Shown one piece after another: positions 47,421-59,999 of a DNA stretch of 64,000 nt. How positions within the stretch are numbered: the stretch's first letter is position 1; each line of letters begins with the position of its first letter. Source of the stretch: Stromatinia cepivora (taxonomy: Eukaryota > Ascomycota > Leotiomycetes > Helotiales > Sclerotiniaceae); NCBI GenBank assembly GCA_014898415.1, contig RCTD01000035.1, positions 248,001 to 312,000 of the forward strand, given 5' to 3'. The notes under the pieces are model-generated. The model was not told the origin of the DNA, ran no database searches, and worked only from the letters and a program-made list of their open reading frames with translations. A program made the translations under genes and the position numbers.

Positions 47421-48288
47421 AGCCCTATTCGAGACTAAGAATGTGTCAACTTACTCCATACATCGGAAATATATGCATCGGCCTGTGAAAAGCACTCGTT
47501 CCTAATATATTAGGACTTTGTCATGAAATGTCATTGGATATACCAATAGTGAGGAACCAGATGATGTCTTATTCGGAGATCTACTGAGTAGTCGGCTTCA
47601 TACCTCCATTGGTCTAAGGAATACGAGCATTACGGAGTACATTCGGCAATAGGTGGGTGATCTTTACCGTACAAGCTCACTTGCATTATGCAAATTTAAG
47701 AGCAATATGATAGTGTGTTGTTGTTTTGTTACATTTTGTCGCGTATTTTGGTGCAAGATGACATGATGTCTCGATACTCATAAACCAATTCCACCTACCT
47801 ACCAGGGGGAGGGGGGGGGTTGGTTGGTTACAACAACCAGATTGTGAGAAAATGAAATTGTTAAGTAGATTGCTGATGCCTTAGGTAAGAAATCTACATG
47901 TTCCCCCCACCTGATGGGCGCATAGTATTTCCATTTGAGGATCATTTCTCCCCCTCCCCCCTCCCGATCATGGATCACTTCTTACTGGGAAGATCTTTCC
48001 CACGTCATTCTTGCACCATCTTTGCTATTTGACTGATAATTCCACTAACTCTTATAGTTTCACTAACACTCCCATTCTTAGATCAAAGCAACTGAACTCA
48101 CTCGACTACAGAAACCATGTCTTTCCCCCGTACTTTTGTACTTCAAAATACTCTTTTGGTGTTCTGGATGAGCATGCCACATTAACAAAATATCCCGCAG
48201 ACTTTACATATTCCTGTATATTTTGATACTTTTTTGACTGCCGATTGCGGCCGTTTCCAAGTCACCATTCCGATCTGATGTCGTGGGC
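47421..48288. other. Promoter region of the AnmK-like gene
   Basis: No gene is seen. A G-rich tract lies at about 47806-47818 and C-rich tracts around 47,905 and 47,950. The final 200 bases are probably the 5' leader of the kinase gene. Confidence 0.45.
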
Positions 48289-49817
48289 ATGGTCATGGTT
48301 ATGAGTGGTTTGATACCGGCCCCAAAAGGTCGCGTCAGAACGAAAGTTGGTCATAAATACCTCGAAGCTTTACAGTCAAAAGTAGATGGAGGTTATCAAA
48401 GTTCAAGCTCCTCATCTGAAGATGATGGCGCCCAAAATTCCCTCGGTTTGAATCTATTGATACTTGGAATCACTTCTGGGACTGCGATGGATGATATTGA
48501 CTTCGCACTCTGTCGTTATACTCAGGAGTCCCCAGAGTCACCATTACACTTGGATCTTATACAGGTATACAACAATAAGACTGCCTTTGCAGAAGATAAA
48601 CTAATTGCTCCCAGTATGATTCAGTGGTTATGCCTTCGAAGATTCGATCCGAGATCCTGTCGATGTTACAAGAAGACGCCGCTCCACCAAGTATGCTATC
48701 GCAAATGGACGCAGAGATGGGTCATACTTTCGCGAACGCTATACACATATTTGCACAAAAGCATGGCATTTCAGTTGATGACATCGATTTGATTGGATCC
48801 GGGGGGCAGCTCGTAACCTTGACCGGTGCACCGCCTCGAGGACAACATCGATCGAACATGTGTTTAGGAGAAGGAGCTGTGATATCTGCAAAAACAGGCG
48901 TAACAACCGTTTCCGACTATCGGACGGCAGAACAAGCAGTCGGCAGACAAGGTGCTCCTTTATTTGCATATTTGGTCGGGTTATTACTGCACCATCCTAC
49001 AAGATTACAAATTTGCATAACAATTGGAGGCATTACAACTATATGTTTCATCCCATCCGATAAAAAGGGCGGAATAGACGCAATGTACGATTGGGATACA
49101 GGTCCAGGCACTTGTATGATTGATGCAGCCTATCGTCACTTTGGCCTCGATCCACAAACTGACCAGCCCTCTTTCCTACACGGTGAAATATGCCACGAAA
49201 TAGTCGAACAACTCCTCACCAATGATGAATATCTCAGCACACGACCGCCAAAAACCACGGCCAGGGAAATTTATGGTGACGCTTTGGCATATAAGATCAT
49301 AGGCATGTGCGCATATCGGGGTTGTTCACCTGCAGATACAATATCTACCATCACACGTTTTACTTCCGCCAGCATAGCCCAACAGATCCTCCTCTATGGT
49401 CCTGGTCGCGACGCTATCAACGCAGCTGATATAACAGTCGACGGCCGCGGCATGTCACACACCTCTTTGATCTCAGACCTCCAAGCTGAATTTCCAAAAG
49501 CCCGTTTTGGCAGCTTCGATAAAACTGGCATTCCTTCAAATGCGAAAAAAGCAGTAGGATTTGCCATGCAAGCAATGGAAGCATTATTGGGAAGAGCGTT
49601 ACCAGTCCCTACAAATGCGGACGTAAGAAGACCGAATACCATTACGGGAAAACTAGCTCCAGGACTTAGGTGGAGGGAGGTCATGGAGAAGAGTGTTAGG
49701 TTTGGCGGAAACGAGAGAGGGTGGGAGGGGCTCCCTGAGGTTAGGGAGTTGGTTGTTAGGCAGAGGGAATGGGATAGAGAGGATGTTTCTAGTAGTGGGA
49801 AGGAGAGGGTATTTTAG
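48289..49817 (+). CDS. Anhydro-N-acetylmuramic acid kinase (AnmK) family protein
   Basis: In bacteria AnmK opens and phosphorylates 1,6-anhydro-MurNAc during cell-wall recycling; fungi have no peptidoglycan, so the role here is open. Exons 48289-48564 and 48615-49817 join in phase 0 to 492 residues. A 55-residue Ser-rich leader precedes the family start LGITSGTAMDDIDFALC. Later marks are LGEGAVISAKTGVTTVSDYR, VGRQGAPLFAYL, ITIGGITTICF and the catalytic-loop YDWDTGPGTCMIDA (D253), then RPPKTTAREIYG. Three places depart from the consensus: GSGGQL where bacteria have GxHGQT, TIGGITT for NIGGIAN, and VDGRGMSHTSL for CGGGxxN near the C-terminus. The kinase fold looks intact, but substrate or rate may differ. 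The start could also be the ATG at 48301. Ancient gain from bacteria is likely for the family. Confidence 0.88.
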
Positions 49818-50123
49818 GTCTACATAGATTCTGCTGTAGTTTTGTTTTACTTCCTTCTTGGGTATAAATTACTAGAGAGATTGAACCCATGATTTGATAT
49901 CCATAAGCATATAGTTATTGTTATTCATAGACAGGACATATGGATTTCTTCCAATCAATATATAATTCCATTTATTGTCATCGGAATACCACCATCGACA
50001 TTTATATTTATGATGTAACCGATAATTAATATAAATCAGCGGTGCAACAATACAGACAAATACCCAGATCCGGGTTTGATTTCTAAATTTCTAGAGTAGA
50101 TGGATGGATTTCTGATTCTAGTT

Positions 50124-50234
50124 AGATAGATATAAAGATAGATATAAAGATAGATATAAAGATAGATATAAAGATAGATATAAAGATAGATATAAAGATA
50201 GATATAAAGATAGATATAAAGATAGATATAAAGA
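50124..50234. repeat. 12-base tandem repeat (GATAGATATAAA)
   Basis: About nine almost perfect copies of a 12-base unit, downstream of the kinase gene. Near-identity of copies suggests recent growth. Confidence 0.92.
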
Positions 50235-50384
50235 TCATGTATAAACTATATAAGGATCTTGAATAAGTTGGAGATGAATATATGGAAAAGAATTGGTTTT
50301 CTGGATTTATAGAGGATATACTGTAGCTACTGGTTGGTTATGTTATGTTAGTTGTTTCTTACATTTTGTCTTTTTCTTTTGGTT

Positions 50385-50455
50385 GTCTATCTGTCTGTCT
50401 GTTTGTTTGTTTGTTTGTTTGTTTGTTTGTTTGGATGGATGGATGGATGGATGGA
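50385..50455. repeat. GTCT/GTTT and GGAT microsatellites
   Basis: A run of GTCT then GTTT tetramers is followed without a gap by GGAT tetramers. It would encode CLFVCLFVCL-type junk in open frames, which should not be taken as protein. Confidence 0.92.
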
Positions 50456-53400
50456 TTTGTTTTAGTTTATTTATCCTACTTATTTGTTTACGAGACTTGG
50501 AGATTTTGCTTGGAGATTGTGGATTTTTAGTTATATATATATACTATTTTTGCGCAATACAGTATTGCGGTATGATCATTTCCGTAGCAATAGTAATCAT
50601 CTTAAACTCCCCCCCCTCCCTCTTCCCCTCCAAAACAGCCCTTTCAAATCCCCACTCGATTTCGCACAAATATATATATAATTGGTTCGATTGATTAATT
50701 GGAGCAGGAAGAACTTCCAAGATCAAATAAAGTACTTTGGTTTCAGATTCCTCGAAGGGGGGAGGTACAGCATATGGAGGGAATCGTGAATGGGTGAAGA
50801 ATGAAAAGACGGCGATAGTGACGCATTTGTCTATGTACCTAATCTTTAATACAAAGAAACATAAAAATATAGAATGATTCTTCTCAATTGAATATTTAAC
50901 ATTGCGATTCGAGAGTAAGATTACCAGTTGATGATACGCGATAGAAAACTGTTCGTAGCAGGATGGCGATGGGCTGGGAGGTTGATGAAAGATATGGGTA
51001 TGTTGTGTATGTATTTAGTGATTGAGAAATTGGGATTTGGGGGGGAGGGGGGTCTTGTTTTGTATTTGTTGATTTTGCTGATGTATTTTATATTGTTGTC
51101 GATGTCGATGTCGGTGTTGCTGTTGTTGTTTCTTGCATGCTTTGTAGTAGGATTACATTCCCGAATTCCGAAAAGAAATATTAAGTTTCCTTTTGAGATT
51201 CGAGAAACGATATTCCCAGCTTTTTGGAAGACACCTCGGAATTTCCTATGCGAGATGGAGAATCGCAAGTCCATAATGATCCCCATTTTATTGTTTTGAA
51301 TACATCGCATTCTGTCAGACATCTATATCTGTATCGATATCGACACCTATCTTACCAGCCCCCGCATTCTCTTCAAACTCCTACTCTCGTATCGTTTATA
51401 TATTTATTCCCACTAAAGTTCTCGTTGTATAAATCACAAATAATGAAGAAAGTAGGCACGAGGCACGAAAAAAGAATGGAGGGAATGATGAACAGTTGGG
51501 CGAGCAAATATTTGGATTCTGGAAAAATGAGTTTGTAGGCTGGAATATATGAGGATGGGTAGATATAGATAGATAAATAAAGTGATATAAGTGATCAATT
51601 CAATTAAGATCGGTTATAGCATGTTTTGTATCTTTGGTGTCAAGCCGACTCAATCTTTATATACAATGATGTTGTACGTCAGCTTTGATAGCTAGAGATT
51701 GTCGGAATGGAGATTGGCAATGTTCTCCCAAATAGTCCATTTCCTTACCTAGTGCCCATGTCGAAGTATGGATCTCTATTATAAGGTCTAATACCACGGT
51801 TCCTTCGTCGACAAACACGACTAAACCGAAAAGTAAAGCATTCCGGCGCCATGGTATAGCGGTCAGGAGTGTCACACAGGTTCTCTAACCCCGCCACGCT
51901 GCTTCTCTCTTTCCGGGGGTTTTTCCTCTTGCCTTTCATGAGGGGCGACAAGGTTTTTGTATTTTGTTTTATTATCCTTCCTGCATTTTCAGTTGTCTTT
52001 GCTTCTATGTTTTGGGATGAAAGGGTGAGTCAGAGGCAAGAGAGAAGATATAAAACAAGCGGGGACGCTGTTTGTTTACTTTTGAGACGGGAGTTGTGAA
52101 AAGCGAATTGTATCGGAAGCGAAAAATCCACCCACATATTTGATATTCAGGAGAACGGAGGGAAATTTCAGTAGAAATGAAAAAGGAAAAGGGTCGGAAG
52201 ACCACTTCTAAGCCTACCATATTGTTCTTCCACTGGAACACGATCCATGGTCTTTCAGGAGAATAAATTGACCTAAACCTGATTGTTAAAGCTTATATCG
52301 GCATCGCACCACAACATAAGATGTACTTATCCGGTAGGATTGCCTCGATACTCTTCCCACATTGAACTTTTCGGGAACCTTTCTCATGAAGGACGTAATA
52401 CAGATAACAAAGCTTGTTTTCTTGATGTTTCTTGGTTGAGGTACGAGCCAGAATGTTAGTGAAACCAAGGGCCATGCATCGTGAGACTCTACTAAAGTCA
52501 TGATTAACAAAGCTCGGAACTTTTCAATTGAGATCTTGTGGTCCTAGGTGCAATAGATGCGACTAGCATCTCTAATTGCTGCAGCCCTTCTGCAGAGTAC
52601 AGACCACAGCATGACAGAATGAGTCTTAATGTATGTATGTTTCCTATACATGTACTGTGTAGCAGTACACACGTCACCTCAATATGTCTTCACGCGAGGA
52701 TTGAAGTTTTTGACTTTTCGGGGAGCAATGTCATAGACTTACGGATATATCCGCTCTAGCCACGGACTGTAGTACTAGACTGTGAAACCCTAACTTTTCA
52801 ATAATGGAACAGAAATTGAATTGGAATTTGAAAGATTGCTCTAAGATATATCCTCAAGCATGTGAAATCAAAATGTGAGTTAGATTCTTTGGGTACTACC
52901 GGTACTGTGAAGAATTCCAACCAAGATCTTGCAACTTGCATGGCATGCTATTCACATGTAGATTTTGTATTCCACCCATGAGGGAATCATGCATTTGATC
53001 CGCCCACCTAAATGTGGAACAGTGGTACGTCCCCAGGAAAGGTTGTAAACGATCTGCGTACAAGGTGATCCTGTTTATCACTTGCAAGTGATCAAGCCTT
53101 GTGGGCCTTTTGCAAAACGATTTTGTCTCCGGAATAAAAACAAATCTCTGTTCAATGTTGCCAAGAGATGCAAATGTTTTCTCTAGAGGAACAACTACCT
53201 GCCACTTTCAGAGGAGTAAACGTTGTAAGTTGTGGGGGGTGGCTTATCACGGGAAGGCTGGGGGGTACTGCCTGCCATAAGGGGAAGTACCATCGCTCAC
53301 ACCTAACATTGGTAAGCTAGGCCCGCTAAGAAGCAATGAGTTATTTACGCGTATAGCGGCGGGACAAGATGACTATTTTCGGATATAATGGCTTGCACAT

Positions 53401-54182
53401 AAGCTGAAGGATGGATGGATTGAAAAAAAAAGACATGCTGTATAACGTTGAATTGAGATTCAATCCTTTGGTTCTCCAAGGCGAATAATTGATGTTAAGA
53501 ATCGGGATGAGCTGAAAAATAAAAAGGTAGAAGCGTGAATGTCTGACAGATGACGAGAGTATCGGTCGTGCACTTGTGGATACGATGCTGACGTGCAGTG
53601 CAAAGTGCTACAAGTTCCTCGGACGATGATGACAGAAAAGGGATTGAGGCCCCGAGGATGTTTGCTTCAAAAAGATTCGAAATTTGAAGGGGCTTGGCCC
53701 TATCATCCCTGGTAGTTCTCCTCATTCCGGTTCTAGATACCGAAACAGCTCGCATATTGCAATTGATTAGATTCGGAAAAGCCATCGGATATGAATACTC
53801 TGATGAGTTGTTGTCCGGACGTAAATGATGTTTAGCGATGCAACATGAAGCCAGGTATACCTAGATTCGGGGTATCAAATGTTAAATAGATGAAAGAGAG
53901 AAGTTGAAACATATTGAATTGATTAATCAATTTCATTGGCAACTTGTTGGGAAAAAAAAAAGTGCGCAGCATTAACCTCTCTCTGTTATCATTGACGTGA
54001 TAAAGAAATTTGGTTGGTTAAAGCTAGATGTTGACATGCTGTCGAGATATACCTAGCTAAGGTGTGAGACAGAAAAGGGTGCTCTTCAAGGTTATTCGGT
54101 TGTAGCCGAGTAGCTAAAATGCCAGTATATTTTGCCACTACGGCATCTCATTGGAACGCCAACCATTATGAATGACAATCAT
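50456..54182. other. Gene-empty region
   Basis: About 3.7 kb with no supported gene. Open frames of 60-133 residues are present on both strands around 50,900-51,320, but they mirror each other across low-complexity sequence (GTT/GAT-rich) and have no domain. A stretch at 51,845-51,900 resembles a tRNA A box but has no B box. Confidence 0.45.
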
Positions 54183-54305
54183 TGAAGCCATGAAGCCGTG
54201 AAGCCATGAAGCTACGAAGCCATGAAGCTACGAAGCCATGAAGCTACGAAGCCATGAAGCTACGAAGCTACGAAGCCATGAAGCTATGAAGCCATGAAGC
54301 CATTT
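54180..54305. repeat. Octamer tandem repeat (GAAGCCAT / GAAGCTAC)
   Basis: About fifteen copies of an 8-base unit alternating GAAGCCAT and GAAGCTAC or GAAGCTAT. The alternation suggests duplication of a 16-base pair of units. Confidence 0.9.
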
Positions 54306-56194
54306 AGCCATTTAGCCAAGCAGCCAAGCAGCCATGAAACCTTGAGGCCATTTCTAGTCCTTTGCATGTCAATTATTAAAGTTGTCTTTTCGTACAAAAG
54401 ATAGACAAGATGAATCCTTAGAAGATATATGGAGGACTCCGTATTTTCATAATCCATAAAGTCTCTTTCGGAAGAATCATGCAATAGAAGCCCTAAAAGG
54501 TTCTGAATCCATAAACTAGTTCAGAGCGGACAGTGGGGCCGAGTATAGCGTACATGGCCTGTCTCTGTAGTGGAGACAAACAACCTGGGTAAATCGAGAC
54601 GAACCCCTTCCTAAATTGTTGTAGATAGCGGATATCGGGATATCGGGATATCGCTTGGGAACACGAATCAATTTGCAATCTCATTGACTAAAAAAAGCAA
54701 ATACATTCTGTCTACTTTGAGGTTTCTATCTTGTACATGGAACCATGAATAGCTCAAAAGTGGCAGTAAAGAGAAACTTTGTTAAAAAACTGTGGGTAGG
54801 AAGGTCGTGAGGTCGTGAGGTCGTGAAGGTCGTGATTACATGGGCTGAGCTGTGCCACCGGCTGGCACCTGTCGCCTTATGCTTACTTTATGCATACCTA
54901 GTAGGTATCTTTCCCCCCTCACCTCATTCTTGAGTTCCCCCACTGGCATTAGTCTAACGAACCCGTCCTTCAATCTCGGTATGTATGTGCTTCAAAATGA
55001 ATCAATGATTGGATACAGATCAATAAAGCCTAACAAGGTCTTTTTTTTTCTAGGCTCGAGTCGACCATTAACTTCCTAGGTTATGTAGTATGCCGTCTTC
55101 CGTTCTGAATCAATCTAACCTATCGCATTTCCATCTGCAAGATAAAGGGTACCCAAGGAGACGGAAGAAGAGAGGGGTGCTATGCCATGCTTCCAATATC
55201 AAGAGAATCCACAAGAGGATCCGGTTCTAAAGCTCACGGAGTAGTTCTTTGTACTACTCGTTGGACTATGAGTCTACAACCATACAATGACAAGATTTAA
55301 CCTTGCACCCCATTTCATATGCAAGAGCATATCCTTCCATCTAACGCTTTACATGGGAAAGTGAAGCCTACTGTGGTAGTACATTGTCAGCCTTGAGGGA
55401 AAAGCAATAAAATAAGATCAAGTCGACATGCGAATCCTTGTGTTTTTCCCCCAGTACAACTCTCTCTCCCCCCCACCATTATTCAGTGGAAAAGTTTCAA
55501 CATTGACTTCATTCGTTTCGTTTTGTTTTGTATCATCATCCTTCACTGTTCTTTGAGCATTACAGCATCTTTCTAGAGTGCCGAAAAGTTGTTCTATCCT
55601 ATTCTTATTCCCCATTCCTATCCCCCATTCTTTAGTATATATTATACATATCTCAGCGTTGCAGCTGACTATCTTTACTTGGGAAGTTCCTTGGCAGTGC
55701 TGGTAGTGAATTTGTTTTGGTCAGCTTTGTTTGGATTGAGGGGAGCGACAAGTGAAGTCTGATTCTCATCTGAATAACCTCTAATTTCGGAACAACCATA
55801 TGCCGATATACCACAACATTTACGAGAAATCAATCAATCTGAAGACAATAACAATTTGCTCTTTGTATTTACCACTTCTTCCACCAGCCATCTTGCGCAA
55901 ATCCCCCACTTCTTTTTTTCAAATACCATAGATCGAGAAGATATTGCTCCACTCGCGCCTTCTGGATACCAGATTGGCTTTACCTCTTAATCAGGCAATC
56001 TCTTATTCATCACAAAGCATTATCGCAGAGCTAGGCAAGCCTCGTTGCCTTTGCTTTCGCCATTTACTGGATGATTCACACACCAATACCTCGTCTCATT
56101 TTAATTTGGCCTCGAGCCCTCAACACCATAAAACTTCTCACATTAATATTTTGCTAGAAAATATTACCAATCTCTTCATATATCGACAGTTATC
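54306..56194. other. Intergenic region and leader of the 1003-residue gene
   Basis: Contains a short GGTCGTGA tandem repeat at 54800-54834. From about 55,400 on the plus strand is increasingly pyrimidine-rich, as expected of a long fungal 5' leader for the gene starting at 56195. No independent gene is supported. Confidence 0.5.
54800..54834. repeat. GGTCGTGA tandem repeat
   Basis: Four adjacent copies of an 8-9 base unit in intergenic DNA. Confidence 0.85.
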
Positions 56195-59100
56195 ATGTCT
56201 GGACGTTCAGCCTATGTCAGAAAGGTGAAAGTAGATAAGAACAACAAGGCAGGATACGATTACCTGAATAAAGATGACACACTCAAAGGCAAAGAGCACA
56301 CGCCGTCAGTCAAGTCAGATCCATCAATTTCAGAATTTCCTCGAGTAGATAATGGCGTCCCATCGAATTTCACAGATCATCCTGATTTTATGAGATCAGA
56401 TGAGGGTTCATCGAGATCAATCCACAGCGGTCACTATGAGGCCGAATACAATCCCGGATACGCTCGAATCAGAAGACCTGAAATGCCGGTGATCGAAACA
56501 TCTGGAATCGAAAAATCAGCTTTCCGTTCGAAGATGGAGAAGAGCAGTGAAAACTTTCGTCATAATTTTGCAAACGTCTTTAAGAAGAAGAAAGGCAAGG
56601 AAGAACTGCACGAAACCCCACCTACAACACCAATTGGAGAGGAGAAGCATGAATTACCAGCAGAAGAGATGCAGTATACAAATCAACAACCTACTAGCAC
56701 CCTAGGACAGACCCCACGCTATGCAAACCAGCCACCCTACAAACGACTAGGAACCTCTAGAGGAGAAGCTCCACCATTTCCAGTCAAGATGAAGTTATGG
56801 AGACGAAAAGGTCAACCAGTTGTATTGTGGGACAAAGTTGATGTCAGAGATCCAGATCTTTGGGACCCCAAGGGGGATGTTCTAGTGTTTTATGCTAAAG
56901 AGGCAAGAGACACTGAAATGTCGCAACCTGCTTTCAGACTGGGATCTCATATGATTGAGTCGATCGGATCACCTTTAGTAGACGCGCTACTTCGCGACGG
57001 CCTTACTGACGAGATGGATACCGTGAGCATCGCTGATTCTTACCGACATGGTTCCCAGCGACCTAGACATCCGACTCCTCCCGGCTCCGAATCTAGCAAA
57101 AGTTTCGACGCTTCCCAAATCTCGTACAGATTTACATTACCAAATGCTGGAAATATTTCGGGGCAGGAACTACTTAGATACAAGCTGTCTTGGAGAAATG
57201 TCTTTGCGGTATGCTCTGGAAAAGGAATCGTTGGATACACCTTACACCAAGCACTCACCGATTTACATGAGCGTTTCCAGGACATTATGCCTCGGCACCA
57301 AAGTCTGACTTATATTCCTGTTAACTACACCAAAGCAATGGGCTGGCATGATCTTCGTGACGATCCAGAGTCAGCTTGCAGTATGTTGATTTGGAGTGAA
57401 CACAAGAAAATACACTGGCAACAAGGATGGCATGAAGCGTTTGTGCATTGTGCTGGTATGTACAATGATGTCGTTTTGCTGCCCAGCTGGAAGAATGTTT
57501 CACCAGCTACAAAATTGATGCTCGAAAAGGCTAGTGTTGAAGCATCAACCCAAGTTGCCTATTGTGAAGGATTATTGGCCGGTTTCGACTACGGATCTTA
57601 CTGGCCAGAGACTTCAGATCATCATAGCATAAGTTCTCGTGAGGCTTTTGTTAGACTCCAGGGTTTCTTCCGCGACCATTACTCGGATACGTTTGGGACA
57701 TGGCCTCCTATGCCACCAACTTCTAGAAATGTCGATGGCTGGCTTACCAGACTTGTCGTCAGAACTTTGGCAGCTGATTTCTATGCGCTCTACGATTATT
57801 TAGTCGATCGACAGGTTATTTGGAATGGATTGATGGAGATGAACAGCTGTAGATCCAATATTGTTCGTCCTGGTTCTCCAGAATTCCGTCCTAACAGCCA
57901 TGACTGCGAATTCACCAGTTTAATCGAGCGATTTGACAGTCATCACAGCTTTCCGTCAATTCCTCATCCTTATCCTCGATTACCACAATCTTGCCCTCCT
58001 ACCCAAGGAAGAATTACACAATTGGAAGCTAGAAAGTCCGCTCTAGCGTACACTGAAGCAACGAACATCTTTCTCCTTGGAGACGAATACGAGGGTAACG
58101 ATATGGTAGAGGCGTATATGCAATGGGAGAAGACAGATAGAATTGGTGAGTGCGATCCAAGAAGCGCACGTCGAGCTCGCTGGGTTCTTGTCTATTTTAT
58201 CTTGCAAACTCTGTCAACACTCGTGGTCGACAAGCCGGGATTAGTTCATTCCGACGGGGTCGAATACTTTTTATCCGGTAAAGTGGAGCAACAACCTGCA
58301 TGGATCGAAGATCAATCACTCAGTCAGCAGGCCGAACACAATCGAAGCCATTGCTGGACTGTATCCTCGACATGGCAAAAACAAGCACATGTTGAAAATA
58401 GTGGACTCCATTCTGTACCAGAGAGACTTGAACCGAATGCTACTGGCAGGTCCATGTCCTCTGTCTCTAGCTACGAGAGCATGGCTAGAACCACCACATT
58501 TTCTGAGGCTGAAACTGCTAATGATTTAGATACCGCTCGTACCTCAACTGCTGCATCTATCGCTGATAGCGAATCAAGCTTTGTGACTATGCAGCCAGCG
58601 GAACACTTGAGTATCCGTACGCGGGATCTATCCCCAAAGTCTGCGCAATCACCATCACCGAAGACTGTATCTCTTTTCCCCGCTCCTCCAAGACAACCCA
58701 TCGAACCACAATATTCTTCAAAGTCATCCGACAAGTACTATTCAACGACCAATCAGCCACCGTCTCAACCTCCAAAATCACCTCTTCCTCAAACTCCTTC
58801 CTCTTATGGATCCACACCCCGACACCTCCAAAACCCAAACCGCAACGTGACGACATACCAATCAACACGTGTCCGACCACCTCCTTACCAAGCATCTTCT
58901 TATCCAGTTCCTCCTGCAGGCCACGAGGGAGAAATCATGGGCTTAAGAATTCACAAGAGTGCTTCTCCTACGCCTGTCTCTTCTCCAACACTTTCTTCTC
59001 CCCATCCAAATACTCTATCGCAACGTAGCAATTCTGGATATGGGCCTGGTATTGAGAAGCTTGAAGATCCTATTTGGCCGGGTATAGGAAAAAATGATAA

Positions 59101-59206
59101 TGGTAGTCCTGTTGGTGGAAATTATAAGGGTCATCAGAAGGGAAGGAATGTACAACTTTCCGCACAGCAGGCCATGCACATTCGAGATTTTGATGAACAG
59201 ATGTAG
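56195..59206 (+). CDS. Large fungal protein of unknown function (possible DUF8004 type)
   Basis: A single long exon of 1003 residues with an ATG in normal context. Residues 1-190 are polar and disordered, with a basic FKKKKGK patch. A conserved-looking globular part begins near residue 198 (PPFPVKMKLWRRKGQPVVLW) and includes LWDPKGDVLVFYAKE, a helical stretch ELLRYKLSWRNVFAVCSGK, ATKLMLEKASVEASTQVAYCEGLL, and ARRARWVLVYFILQTLSTLV to about residue 680. The last 300 residues are Ser/Pro/Thr-rich with PPKSP and SPTPVSSPTLSS motifs, suited to phosphorylation or SH3 contacts. The pattern recalls an uncharacterised domain group of filamentous ascomycetes; I am not certain of the DUF number. No signal peptide or membrane helix is seen. 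Function unknown, probably a regulatory or scaffold protein. Confidence 0.85.
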   Translation: MSGRSAYVRKVKVDKNNKAGYDYLNKDDTLKGKEHTPSVKSDPSISEFPRVDNGVPSNFTDHPDFMRSDEGSSRSIHSGHYEAEYNPGYARIRRPEMPVIETSGIEKSAFRSKMEKSSENFRHNFANVFKKKKGKEELHETPPTTPIGEEKHELPAEEMQYTNQQPTSTLGQTPRYANQPPYKRLGTSRGEAPPFPVKMKLWRRKGQPVVLWDKVDVRDPDLWDPKGDVLVFYAKEARDTEMSQPAFRLGSHMIESIGSPLVDALLRDGLTDEMDTVSIADSYRHGSQRPRHPTPPGSESSKSFDASQISYRFTLPNAGNISGQELLRYKLSWRNVFAVCSGKGIVGYTLHQALTDLHERFQDIMPRHQSLTYIPVNYTKAMGWHDLRDDPESACSMLIWSEHKKIHWQQGWHEAFVHCAGMYNDVVLLPSWKNVSPATKLMLEKASVEASTQVAYCEGLLAGFDYGSYWPETSDHHSISSREAFVRLQGFFRDHYSDTFGTWPPMPPTSRNVDGWLTRLVVRTLAADFYALYDYLVDRQVIWNGLMEMNSCRSNIVRPGSPEFRPNSHDCEFTSLIERFDSHHSFPSIPHPYPRLPQSCPPTQGRITQLEARKSALAYTEATNIFLLGDEYEGNDMVEAYMQWEKTDRIGECDPRSARRARWVLVYFILQTLSTLVVDKPGLVHSDGVEYFLSGKVEQQPAWIEDQSLSQQAEHNRSHCWTVSSTWQKQAHVENSGLHSVPERLEPNATGRSMSSVSSYESMARTTTFSEAETANDLDTARTSTAASIADSESSFVTMQPAEHLSIRTRDLSPKSAQSPSPKTVSLFPAPPRQPIEPQYSSKSSDKYYSTTNQPPSQPPKSPLPQTPSSYGSTPRHLQNPNRNVTTYQSTRVRPPPYQASSYPVPPAGHEGEIMGLRIHKSASPTPVSSPTLSSPHPNTLSQRSNSGYGPGIEKLEDPIWPGIGKNDNGSPVGGNYKGHQKGRNVQLSAQQAMHIRDFDEQM

Positions 59207-59807
59207 AGGGTGTGGATTGGGTGACGAATATATCGGTATCATTCGCCGAACCTTTAGACTTCTTATGAAAGCTCTTTTGGTCGTGGCTTGATCGGGCAGG
59301 CCTGATATAGGATTTCCTTCCGGACGTTAGAACGATATAAATCTTGTTCTATGTGGCCTGATTCTCAGATATTCATCGGCTGCAAAATTTCAATTTCTTT
59401 CTTCCCCACCGCTGTTTTCCTCAGACAACAAACATCTTCTGATTCGGTCAGGTATGGTCTGATTCAGTAGATCATTCGATGGAGACCTCATCAATGGTTG
59501 ATTGGTTTTACGGCAGATTCTTTCCTCATTTTCCTTCCATCTCCTTCGGACTTCCCCTGCTTATCTGTCCACAACACCTCATCTTTCTATTCTCAAACAA
59601 GTCTCTGCAGAGATAACAGAGACATCTATGGGACTTTGAATTTCGAACTTGGGGTATCTAGGATGGGATAAGTGGCGTCTTTTTCTTTGGGTGTGTGGTG
59701 CTGATATGGGGGAGATAACATAATTCATACCTAGGTATATCGAGTTTGGGCTTTTTACGATGCTGGAAAATGGGTAGAGGGTTTGGTGGATAGGTTTGCT
59801 GGGTTGG

Positions 59808-59838
59808 TTGGATGGATGGATGGATGGATGGATGGATG
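59808..59838. repeat. GGAT microsatellite
   Basis: About seven GGAT tetramers. Confidence 0.88.
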
Positions 59839-59936
59839 GGCCTTGGTTAATTATGAATGATAGATAGGTAGATGTGATATGTATTTTTATGAATGGATGG
59901 GCTTTTATATGATGAATGAATAGATGAATAGTTGAA

Positions 59937-59999
59937 TGTGGTGTGGTGTGGTGTGGTGTGGTGTGGTGTGGTGTGGTGTGGTGTGGTGTGATGTGATGT
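59937..59999. repeat. GGTGT microsatellite
   Basis: About ten copies of the pentamer GGTGT, passing into GATGT units. Strong G/C strand asymmetry. Confidence 0.9.

Noticed and set aside
49999..50460. CRISPR-like look of regular tandem repeats
   Set aside because: The units are simple 4- and 12-base repeats without unique spacers, in a eukaryotic genome; they are microsatellites.
50921..51322. Overlapping open frames of 123 and 133 residues on opposite strands
   Set aside because: They mirror one another across low-complexity GTT/GAT-rich DNA and have no domain, splice continuation or plausible composition.
51840..51915. tRNA-like stretch (GGTATAGCGGTCAGG followed by GGTTCTCTAACCC)
   Set aside because: It has an A-box-like start but no GGTTCGA-type B box, and no acceptor stem pairs, so no cloverleaf can be built.
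56195..59206. Minus-strand open frames within the 1003-residue gene
   Set aside because: They are shadows of a long plus-strand coding exon with consistent codon structure.
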